This document shows, piece after piece, positions 47,510 to 57,409 of a stretch of DNA of 64,000 bases. The translations under genes and the position numbers were made by a program. The stretch's first letter is position 1. Every line of letters begins with the position of its first letter. Below the pieces are notes generated by a model, which was not told where the DNA came from, made no database searches, and worked only from the letters and a program-made list of their open reading frames with translations. This DNA is from Ophiosphaerella korrae (lineage: Eukaryota; Ascomycota; Dothideomycetes; Pleosporales; Phaeosphaeriaceae): positions 1-64,000 of the forward strand of contig JALNQF010000134.1 of assembly GCA_028456385.1 (NCBI GenBank), written 5' to 3'.

Positions 47510-47807
47510 CGGAGGTGTTGCCACCTAGTTTGGGCCCCCCAAGAAAAACAGTTTTAGTGCCAAGGCTGAGGAACACCAAAATTCCGATAAAATCCAACTT
47601 CAAGGCCAGATTCCTCTGCCTAACAACGTGGTGGAAATTTTTTGCTTGAACTTATAAAGAGCCCCCACCTAGAGGAATCTAAAGCTATAAAGCTCTTTAT
47701 AATTACAAGTTGTTGTTGTAATGCTGCTGCGAAGGTAAAGAGCTTAGGCTTGGCAGTAGTTTTCAATGGCGCTGTTGGGCGGCCCAAACTAGGTGGCAAC
47801 ACCTCCG
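47510..47807. mobile_element. Tc1/mariner-type MITE with TA duplication
   Basis: A 298-bp element with inverted ends of about 28 bp (CGGAGGTGTTGCCACCTAGT / ACTAGGTGGCAACACCTCCG), flanked by TA at 47508-47509 and 47808-47809. No coding capacity. It sits between the rhodopsin-like pseudogene and the UstYa-like gene. Confidence 0.85.
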
Positions 47808-47881
47808 TATATCAAACGTGATATGAACAGAATGCGAAGCATGCTTCATCCGTAGAAATGCTTCTCACGAAGGAAATAAAG

Positions 47882-48860
47882 CTAAGCGACCGCATTGGGG
47901 TCTGGTGGTGGCTCGATAAACTCCACCACGCCGCCCGCGTAATCGTTCTTCTTCGGAAGCGAACCATACTCCTTGCGAATAGCCTCCGCAGACTCAACCA
48001 AGTAATTCCAGTCCCTGCACGTATGCTGAACGTTGAAGTTAGGATGCGGCCGCGAGTGCCCTTTCAGCCAGTTATACGTCAATATGGTTTGGTCGGCCTC
48101 GCACGTCAAATTTTGCCGCAGCATATTGGCGCAGTGATCAATATGTTCTCTCCGTTCTACTCTATGCTCGCGATAGTACACGTCGTTCTCAAGGTAATAG
48201 TCTTGGTGGGTTGCGCGCCACAGGGATTTCTGCGCCGCTGTTAGTCCGTTGGTCGGACTATGAACGAAACGCAGGCTATACTCACTACACAGTGGACCAT
48301 ATGGAACCCTTCGCAGAGAGACATACGTCCGCCGACCTTGGGAACTTCGACGGCGTGCTTGGATGCATTCAGAGTCTGGAATACCTCCTCGGAGATACGC
48401 ATGACGGGCACTAAAGGCGTCAATTTGAAGTGCGCCCTAGTACCAACTTTTCATTAACTTACATGGCGATGCGTTGTCCCATGCATCATCTAGGGCGGCC
48501 GATGGTGGGCCCTTGTATGGTGATGAGCTTCCAAAAGAGCCATCGAAGCGATGTTTGAAGGACGGTTGAGCCTGCGAGGTCGCTTTTGATGGCCCTCTCG
48601 TTAGCAATCGTTGCCTGGAAGAGAAGCGTGTACTTGCCTATGATTGAAGAATCACATCGATTTGATTGGCGCGTCAAGACGCCCGAAAGAAAGAATGCAA
48701 AGGATACCGACATCAGGACCAGGTGTATGGCAATTTAGAGAGAGAGCCGGGGTCGCTTGAGTCCAGACGCGCGGCTAAGATCGGGCTCACTGTGGGCTGA
48801 AAGAAGTTTCGTTGAGGAGGTACTCGAGTCGATGTCGTCTTCCGAGTGCGCGTCATTCAT
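47882..48860 (-). pseudogene. UstYa-family (DUF3328) oxidase-like gene, probably damaged
   Basis: UstYa proteins are membrane-anchored oxidases that cyclise ribosomal peptides in dikaritin pathways. Seen here: a polar N-terminus from the ATG at 48860; one transmembrane helix (IAIHLVLMSVSFAFFLSGVL); FDGSFGSSSPYKGPPS; AWDNASP; MRISEEV; the signature HxxHC (FHMVHC) near 48290; and a second block HCANMLRQNLTCEAD with HTCRDW near the end. Introns 48411-48462 and one ending at 48238 fit the frame. A TAA (one change from CAA) precedes the helix, and the helix-to-FDGSF join requires either an unseen intron (acceptor CGCAG near 48560) or a frameshift. The product may therefore be dead. Confidence 0.7.
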
Positions 48861-49517
48861 GGTCGGCTTTGACAAAGACTGTCAACTGGGTATCGCAAAG
48901 TTGTGGAGTTCATTGACAAGGACCACGGACGGTTTCCGATGCGAAGGGCTCCGCATAGTCTCGCAAAAGGCATTGATCCCTAGATTCCCTGCGGCAAGGT
49001 TATACTCAGGGCAAATGTGCGTCATGATAAGCTACGCGCCGGAACAATCAATCTGGACCCCCTATCGTGCATCGGAGCGAACGTCAATAAAGCAGGTGGC
49101 GGAGAAAGCGTGAGTTGCTGGCATCTTCTTACTCGTAAGAGTAACTTCTCCCCACCACCTGGCCAATGGTTGGCGGAGGTGCATTCCTTACGGATTGGTA
49201 TCCTTGCCGATCCCGCTTCCTGATTCTACCCATGTTCAACGGTCATCATCGTCACCCTACGATGATATGCAAGCAATATACCTAGAAAGGTCGATCTGAT
49301 TAGGTACAATTCACTGTGATATCGAACCTGCATGTGCATTTTCGGCGACCGAGCAAGATCGCTATGACATACTTTCGATAGTTGGTAGCGGGCTTTGTGA
49401 TCGGTAAAAAGGATGGTATAAGATGTGGGAAGAGCACAGACTTCCAATTCAGAGATCAGCTACCGACTTCTAATCCTTCGCACTATACCAACATCGAATC
49501 TTGCAAACTACTTCACC
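48861..49517. other. No gene identified
   Basis: Upstream region shared by the UstYa-like gene (minus) and the repeat-peptide gene (plus). A plus-strand frame at 48757-49113 overlaps the oxidase N-terminus antisense and shows no domain. Confidence 0.35.
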
Positions 49518-49803
49518 ATGCAATTGAAGATCTGCGTCCTGGCACTTCTGCCGCTAGCAGTTGCGCTTCCTACGACATCCAAAGGTGGGAAACGTCATCA
49601 TCCTTTGCAGTGTTGTAGAACATGCTAATACATCACAGTTTGCACGCAGCGCAATTGATGCGGAAGGCTGCGGTGCAGTAGATGGTGAAGCTTGCATTAT
49701 CAAGTATGGCGCGGACGCGGAGAAGCGAGAAGCTGCGGTGGAGGGCTGCGGTGCCGCTGATGGCGAATCTTGCGTTATCAAGTATGGTGCCGATGCAGAG
49801 TAA
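49518..49803 (+). CDS. Secreted Kex2-type repeat peptide precursor
   Basis: The ATG at 49518 gives a clear signal peptide (MQLKICVLALLPLAVALPTT). An intron with a GCTAAT branch appears to end at 49638 or 49649. The second part has two repeats: GCGAVDGEACIIKYGADAE, then the Kex2 plus dipeptidase-style spacer KREAAV, then a second copy with A/S/V changes, ending at 49803. Each repeat has two cysteines and one tyrosine. The precursor could feed a dikaritin-like RiPP (a UstYa-like gene lies 0.7 kb away) or be an alpha-pheromone-like peptide (KREA spacer, paired Cys, GESC near GQPC). The exact exon join is unresolved: the first GT after TTSK is out of phase with the best acceptor, while GT at 49610 to AG at 49649 keeps frame but gives a 40-nt intron. 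Confidence 0.6.
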
Positions 49804-50861
49804 GAGTGGACGGAGGTTTCAATCCGATTCTAGCGTGTAATTATCGTCTAGTCGTCGGCGCCGTGGGTTCTTGTCACGAATGTGCTCTCGCTTTTGCTCT
49901 AGCAATTTTGGAGAGAGCAGTTGCTATCCGACTGCGCCTAAAGCGATTGCCTCCTAACCTGCATTCTAGCGCGCGGACCAGTTGAAGTTCCTCTAGACTG
50001 TAATTGCAAGAGAGGAGCCACATCGATGGAAGGAGAAGTCAGATCGGCATTGTCCAAGGTGCATCGCCCGGACCATTCATGCAATCATAAATGCAAAGAA
50101 AAAAATAGGAGCATTGTTGAGTATACATTCTTCCTTCAATTAGATAAGGACCTAGCGTGTTCATCGCACGTCTTTTAGTTACTGAGCCACACCGCTCTGA
50201 TTTCAGAGTTAAGATCGACATTAGCTAGGAGCACTCGCTATAAGCGAGGCCGTTGTCGAGGACGTATTGCAGGAATCAGCGATTTGAAGCACACAGTTCC
50301 CGGACATTCATAACATTCTCAAGGCGTATATTATCGACCGACTGACCTCCTCCCACCTCCTCTTTTGATTAGCACCGTATCCCCGGCTGGTAAGTAAAAT
50401 AACGCCTGGCTCAACTTCGGCTCACCTACTACTCAGTTCGCACCGCCACAGCTCAGGGTGCTCGCTTTCAACTTACCTTTCTACCTTTACTCCGTTAGCC
50501 AGCCCTAAGAATATAAAATACTAGATAGTCCTCGCTATAACTTTCTGTCCACTCTACGCGAAAGATATCTCTAGGAGTAAGCTGGCAACGCAGCCTAGAA
50601 ATAGGCCACAGGGTAACTATAGCCGCAGTAGCCTAGATACGGGCTATCCTACAAGGTGTCCTAGAACTAGGCTAGCTATGTAAGAGCGCCCTAGGGACTA
50701 GCTTAGAGTTTCTAAATTAATACTATTCCTAGGTGTTAACTAAATGTTGAACGCTACAAGGGTAATGCCGCCCTACCGCCCCTTTTACCTATTACCTTGC
50801 TCCTATTTTCTCTAAATTCTCTATATCTATTCTATATCTACCCTTATTTGTTCTTAATGGT
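49804..50861. other. No gene identified
   Basis: 3' flank of the peptide gene, then increasingly AT-rich sequence with frequent CTAG/TAG motifs from about 50480. Confidence 0.4.
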
Positions 50862-51315
50862 TGTCGGATTTGAGTTGTGAGATTTCAGCTGTGAGATTCA
50901 AGTCACCGATTCAAAAGCGGAGTTTAGGATCGAAGAGATTGATTGTTCGGTCTATCATCTGCCTTCTGGCTGCCTCTGATATCCTTCGTGAGTTTCTTTG
51001 ATTACTCTCGTGCCTCAAGGGCCGCCCTTGTTGAGTTACTCTCCTGTTCAAGGGATGCGCCGCCGTTGAGCCGGTGCTTTGTGGTTGAGTTAGAGCTGAG
51101 CTAGTATCGCGCACTAGTCGCGCACTAGCATCGCAGATCGATCGCCATCGCCGATCTCCAACGTCACCTGAAGCTCACGAGCCAGCTGAGTGAGCCAACT
51201 CGCAAGCTCCATCTATGAGCTGAGCCGAGATTGCGATCTCAGCTTGGCGCAGGGTTGAGCGCGAGCAATCATTGCGCTGGAGCCTTGGCAGCGGGCACAC
51301 GCACCTTATCTAACA
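50862..51315. mobile_element. TGTCGGAT-family copy
   Basis: A 454-bp copy from TGTCGGATTTGAG to CTTATCTAACA (a transition-mutated end). Flanks ATGGT and GTTCT do not match. The right half is nearly identical to that of the copy ending at 7715. Confidence 0.68.
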
Positions 51316-52601
51316 GTTCTAGGCCATCCTACCATAACCTAATACTAGGACGCTCGTGCTAAATACAAGTTTATATATTATAAGGCTTTAGCCTAGTGTA
51401 TCGAGATTGCTAAGCTTTATAACATCTTCCCCGTTCCTTTACCTTCCTCGAGAGCTACGCGATGTAATTTATAAATACGTTCTCTATTAGACGAACAGTG
51501 TTCCTTATTAGCTATATAAAAATAGGCGTGCTAGGCTGTATTTAAGAAATAGCAATTCAATCCGTCGTATACTAGTTAACTTAGTATGTTAATACTCGTC
51601 CCTATAACTTTTACAAAAATTTGGTTGTTATTGTGAGAATAATTCGATCAAGTACGTGTGTCGGCTGTTTTATTATGAGGCTAAGGAATTGGACCTATAT
51701 TACAATCCAGTTATTTTCAAGGATTCAAACAACCTAAATGCACTAACGTCCATCTACCTGTAACGGAACAATTACCGTAACGGAATAATATATAGGTACT
51801 TTGACTTCGCAGCAACAGTGAGCTTGTGCGCGCTGTAATTTTCGCGATACTCCCATTTTATAATATGCTCAGACAACTTCTAAGCCCTTGTAACTACGCT
51901 AATATAAACAATACGTTTGCATGGGCGCCTACCAGCCCAATTTTAGAGAGCTCGTCTGTATAGCGAAAGTGACCCTCGCCTAATATAGGCTACTACTACA
52001 CCAATACTACTATCGCAACTGATAAAATACCCTTATACAGGCCTGCAAGTCTAATAGTCAAAGTAAGGAGTGATAATTAGCCGTAAGGCTATAAGGCATG
52101 CTTAATTCATATAGGGCCGCTATCCCAGTTAGTACCTCTAATCGGGAGGGTTACCTATTCTAGCTAGCACAGAAGTGCTACATAATCGTAACATAATCTA
52201 ACAGACGGCGGCTACCAGCCGTAAAACGGGGCTGTGGCTGTGTAAAGTCTTCGGGCTAACGTATGCCCTGCTGCCTTGTAATCAAATTTTGCTTCCCTAT
52301 CGACCGGCTTACCTCTTGTGGATTCGCTACCTCATAACCCTATGATAGGTGCGGTTCGGCCGTCCTCCCTAGCAGTGTTATCGGAGGAGTTCGTCAGTTT
52401 AACGAAGCAGAAGTAGCAAATCTACAGCGTGTAGAACTTTCTAGAAGTAGCCATCTCACTACTAACTCGATCTAGAGCATGCTGAAAGCTTTGCTGTGGA
52501 AAATCCACAAACTATATATTTGTGCTGATCCCCGGCCCTTATGAAGTAGAGGGAATAATAAATATATGATAGTAAATAAGAATAACCTAGTTCGAAGAGT
52601 C
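51316..52601. other. AT-rich mutated repeat DNA and 3' flank
   Basis: No gene or RNA is seen. CTA/TAG/TTA triplets dominate, consistent with RIP. The last about 150 bp should be the 3' end of the next minus-strand gene. Confidence 0.4.
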
Positions 52602-55600
52602 CTAATACTTGTTACCTTTAATATTACATATCCATACCCTTCCATGGCGAGTACCAATACCAATCATATTCCTATATACTATAAAATCAGACGGCCGATA
52701 TTCAGGTGGTAGCCATAAGATGTTCTTCAAATCGTAGGTCATCCACATGCGATCCGAACTTATGCTTAGGCCTTGATAGTCTGTGTTGTCCTCTGACCCT
52801 AACGCCAGCCGGGTCGAGTCGGGCGAGAAGGCGACCGAGTAGACCAAGTCGCTATGGCCCTCGAGCGTCTGGAGGCACGCGCCGCTGCTCGTATCCCAGA
52901 TCTTGACGGTCTTGTCGCGTGACCCAGACGCCAGCCGGGTCGAGTCGGGCGAGAAGGCGACCGAGTTGACCCAGTGGCTATGGCCCTCGAGCGTCTGGAG
53001 GCACGCGCCGCTGCTCGTATCCCAGATCTTGACGGTCTTGTCGCGTGACCCAGACGCCAGCCGGGTCGAGTCGGGCGAGAAGGCGACCGAGTTGACCCAG
53101 TGGCTATGGCCCTCGAGCGTCTGGAGGCACGCGCCGCTGCTCGTATCCCAGATCTTGACGGTCCTGTCGCCTGACCCAGACGCCAGCCAGGTCGAGTCGG
53201 GCGAGAAGGCGACCGAGTTGACCGAGTGGCTATGACCCTTGAGCGTCTGGACGCAAGCGCTCCAATTTTTTTCCATCGGTGGTTGAATTTCAATCCAACT
53301 CGGATCCTCTCTTTTGAATAGTAACCTCGTTAGACTGCGTGTTGGACTAAACAAAAGCGCGCACATGTATGTCTGGAGAGGGCTTCTTTCAATTGCCACC
53401 TGGTGATACGTGATGAATCGGCGTCCATCGCGGACCAATTCCAACATTCTAGATTCTACCCTAAATTTGGTTTTGTTCTTGATTTTGTCAGTGCGTGTAA
53501 TTACCTTGTTTGTGTGTCCATAGTAAGTACATACCTGGAGTAGAGCTTCAAGTGCACCCATCGATTTGACTCCAGCAGACATGCTCTTACAAAGGCTGAG
53601 AGCCTCCAGCCAGTAGAGATATTTCGTTCTTAAAAATGTGTCCATCTTCTCTCCGTCTCGCAATATGGCTTGCTCGGAATCGCAGTTAACGAGATGATTG
53701 ACCCAGTAAACACATGAGTAGCGCGACGCTGCTAATGGATCTGGGCATGGCGTTTCAACCAGTTCAGAAGAGTAATCCATCGAGCCTAAGCCGAGCATGT
53801 CTCGTCGGAGCACGTTTAACATGACCATCAGAGACCTCGAAAAGATTTCACGGTGGATTTCTTCTATGCCTGACGGAAATATTTCATTAGCCCCGCTTGT
53901 GAGTAAATATTCCTTCGCAGATTGGTGGACAAAGTAGATAGTACCGTCTCGTATCGTCAGAAGCGATCCACAAAGCCGAACCAACTCCTGTACTGATTCG
54001 GGATCATCAGCTATGTCTCCGAGCTCTTCTACGAGAGATGTCAACTCTCGTAGTGATAAAGGCCGGTATACAACCGCTACTACGGCTAGTACCTTTCTGC
54101 AAAGCTCCCCATCATCGGTGACCCTCATTTGCTGAATTGACCGTTCGTAAAGGCCTGAAAGCCCCGGCGGAAATTCGTCGAGACGTCCGATAACGTTCCA
54201 CTGAGGGATGGATTGGAGGTGTTGACAGACCGAAGCCACCCACAAGAAAGTGTTATTGGCATTTGATTGTAAATAATCAAGCACGGCGTCTTTTGTTTTG
54301 TTGTCGCACTTCTTATTTAACACTAGCTGAGCAACACTATGCTTGATATATGATTGGACAGCGGCAGATAACAATTCCACGTTCAATTCAAGGGTGAGCT
54401 TCACCTTTGTACTTGCTCGCTCGAGGCGTTCCTCGATTTGGGGCCAGTTGCGGCTAGAGACGACCCACTTAACATGTGTCAATAGAGAGGACGTATAGAC
54501 AATTAGATCCAGGAGATCCGGTAAGCTGCCTACACATTCGTCGAGGGCATCAATGATCAAGTATGTGCTTGCTGATTCTGAATCTCGCAAAATGTCAATA
54601 AGAATCTTACTCAAGGACTCCCAGGCATTTGCGTCCTCGAAGAGGCTTTTGCCCGCGACATCGTACGTCCGTCGTACGCGCGAAATAAGCGACGGTTGCC
54701 GATCGATGAGTATGTATATCAACCCTCGCAGTACAGCCACAGCATTGTTGGTTCGTGCATCCGTGGCCTGGCAGAAGAAATAGGTCAATAGGCTATTGCC
54801 GGCCGCGGTTAGACGTTCCAGCTCGTTGATAATGCCGCAGAGAAGCATCGTTTTGCCTGCACCAGGATCGCCTTTAATCCACAGCAGTCGGATTTCTCCA
54901 TTACCGTACCATTTCTGAAAGTCGGTGTTGTCGAGAATCCAGCAGTACGAGTCCCGTAGCAGACCGCCTTTAGTGTCCTCGATGCGTTTCTTGTCAACGC
55001 GCGGATCGGTACTGCGCAAACTTTTCAGACATTCTTGGTCTTCTTCGGAAATTTGGATCGAAGCCTGCTAGCAAATCAGTCATTGAATATCCTCATTTTT
55101 TTTGCCTCCCCGTACTCTGCGAAAATAGCACTTACTTTCATGGAGATGAGCGTGTCGTGGTTTATATGTGACTGAAAGGCACCTGATATTATCACCTTTT
55201 CCAGGAAATTGTCTTCCACGAGCGTTGTCGTATCAAGAGGCACATCGTTCCAATTGAAGTGCTCCTCCGTATCTGGGATACCTACCGAAAAGTTGTCATC
55301 ATTATAAATGACATCGCTATCATTATCGAATGAAATGCCTTCCATTGTATCGGACTCCTGGTCAATATCTGTCGGGAGTGACCCAACTCGAGATGAGCCG
55401 TGGTCGGTACTGTTCGAAGCGCTCCAGTTATCTGCTGACGCGTCCATCGCGACATCTATAGATATAAGTCGTAGAGTGAGAAGCATAACGGTCTGGAGAT
55501 GTCCGGCAATATGGCTAGCGATTGATTCTACGGTGAGATGTTTCATTTGGGGAGCGTCGGCTGAGGCCCTTGATTCCCACTGTTCCGGCTTTGTTGACAC

Positions 55601-57188
55601 CTGGTGGCCGTCGCCGACCGCGTGGCGATCCTGAGCCGCATGGCCCGCCTCTGTCTTGATGCGTTTGACATTACCATGCACCTTGGACTCGTCGCGCGGT
55701 TTCTTCTTCGTCTTGTCCTTTATTGTGGAATTCTGTTGGTCTTCCATAACAAGACAGCAAAGTGGACATACATTGCGCGGTCGAAGAGAACGAACCCGGC
55801 TCTGTCGCACGATGGACTGAGCTTGAGTTCCTGTGAAAATATTTCCGTGGTTACCAGAGAGGTGGCTACCAAGCTCATCCGGGATGGAAAAGGCAGTATC
55901 GTCGTCGTTGCACAAGGAACAAATCCACGAAGACGGCGGATACGCTTCGCGATGCCAGCTTTGGCCATGGGTTGTCAGCATATGCTGAAACCACTGACCC
56001 GACGTCGCGAATCTGGGGTATGAGTCGGGACACTTCTCCGAGATACAAATATACGGGTTGTGGTCCTCATTCACGTGCTTTCTATCATTTTCGAATGAAA
56101 ACGTTAGAGGAATTTGACTGTATACAAAAGAAGGGTTTACAAGGGTACGTACTTCCACTTGTCGCCCTCAAACACATCCTTTGAGAGAGGGCTAAAACAC
56201 CAATCGCAGATCTGATTTTCTTTAGCCGGCCGAGGATAGTCAGTTTGACTGACTAGAATGGAAGTTGCCATTCCCTTTACGCGCTGATTTGAGATCTTCC
56301 TGATCCTAGCCTTGACTTCCCGACTGTCCATGGAGGTAGGCTCCGAACAAAGCGGAGTTGAAGATGTCTGCCGAGGCGCTGGTTGGGCTAGGGGCATCAT
56401 TGTGATGGGGCCTCCACCCAACTGAGGCATTTGCAGTTCAGTGGTATCCATGTGAGAAGCTGGCTCTTCGGAGATGGTAGATAGATGGGCAGGCGTTTCT
56501 CGCACTCTCCGCACTTGGAGCTTGTCCTGTCGAGCTTTGCGGCGGCAGAACAGAGCATAAGTCTCCCTCATGGAGTTCGAGAGGAGTTCGAGAAGGTCCT
56601 CGCTAGCCGCACCGTACATCGATTTCAAGGCCAGGTAGGCAGCCTCCTCGAATGAGGTGAAGTTGAACGTCTCGGAAAACTCTCTGGCCTTAGTAGCCTG
56701 GCTCGTCACTGACGACTGGCGGATGGCGGTTCCGATGTGGTTGAGGCGTTCGATAGCCTCAGAAACGGCTTCTAAGCTATCAATGTTTAGGCAGAGACAT
56801 TCACGATCATCTGAGGTCTCAACTTCCGTGGGTTCAGAAATATCATCTTCTTCGAAGACTAGCATCGTCAGCCCATTGTGCCGGTTGGCGGGATGGTGAG
56901 CGCTGTACTAAAGACTAGATTTCTCTCAACAACACCCAGCAGGCGTAGCACCTGTTCTTGGATTTCGACATGGTGACGAAGCCTACGATCTAGACAGATT
57001 TTTGATTCAGCGAAGACGCCCAAGAATGCGGCCCATGTAGCAAATCGCTGGCTGAGCTCCGAAAGAATTGCTGCGTCGTTTTCCCTCTTGGCTTCCTTCA
57101 GTCTTGAGATTTGCTTCGTATAAAGCCTTTCACAGTCGATGGCAAGTGAATAGATGGGTTCCGAGTTTTCAACAGAGTCGCTTTCCAT
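52602..57188 (-). CDS. C2H2-NACHT-WD40 NLR
   Basis: Four exons joined at introns 56859-56908, 56082-56152 and 55065-55135. Each has GT-AG ends, and the first has a GCTGAC branch. The joined protein is about 1464 residues. The first about 300 residues are helical. A cysteine/histidine region follows (ICDWCFSP near 313, then CISEKCPDS, WICSLC, NVCPLC, each with downstream His pairs), as in fungal C2H2-type NLR N-termini. NACHT: Walker A GDPGAGKTM near 708, Walker B LIIDALDEC near 813. Four WD40 repeats from about 1249; repeats two and three are identical. The conserved tail NILWLPPEYRPS closes it. There are no stops. It is transcribed away from the subtilase gene across a 221-bp gap. The start at 57188 is the first ATG of the frame. 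Confidence 0.85.
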
Positions 57189-57409
57189 AATGGCAATGAC
57201 AACGACACCGCGGATTAGCTTGAATTTCGCTCACAACAGCGAAAAGAACAGGGTTGAGTTGGTCAGCCATTCACGTGATAAGATGAGGGGTTGGGTCTCA
57301 GCTGATTTCGGTGGGGTTTCGCCAAGATTACGGTTTCCCCGCGCCCACCCCCAGCCTGCTTCCAGAAGTACACTGATGATTGTCGGAAAAGCTGTCCAGC
57401 GGGTCCACC
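57189..57409. promoter_or_regulatory. Shared divergent promoter, NLR and subtilase
   Basis: The 221 bp between the start codons of the minus-strand NLR and the plus-strand protease must hold both 5' leaders and promoters. No TATA box is obvious. Co-regulation of the two genes is an inference from this geometry. Confidence 0.5.
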
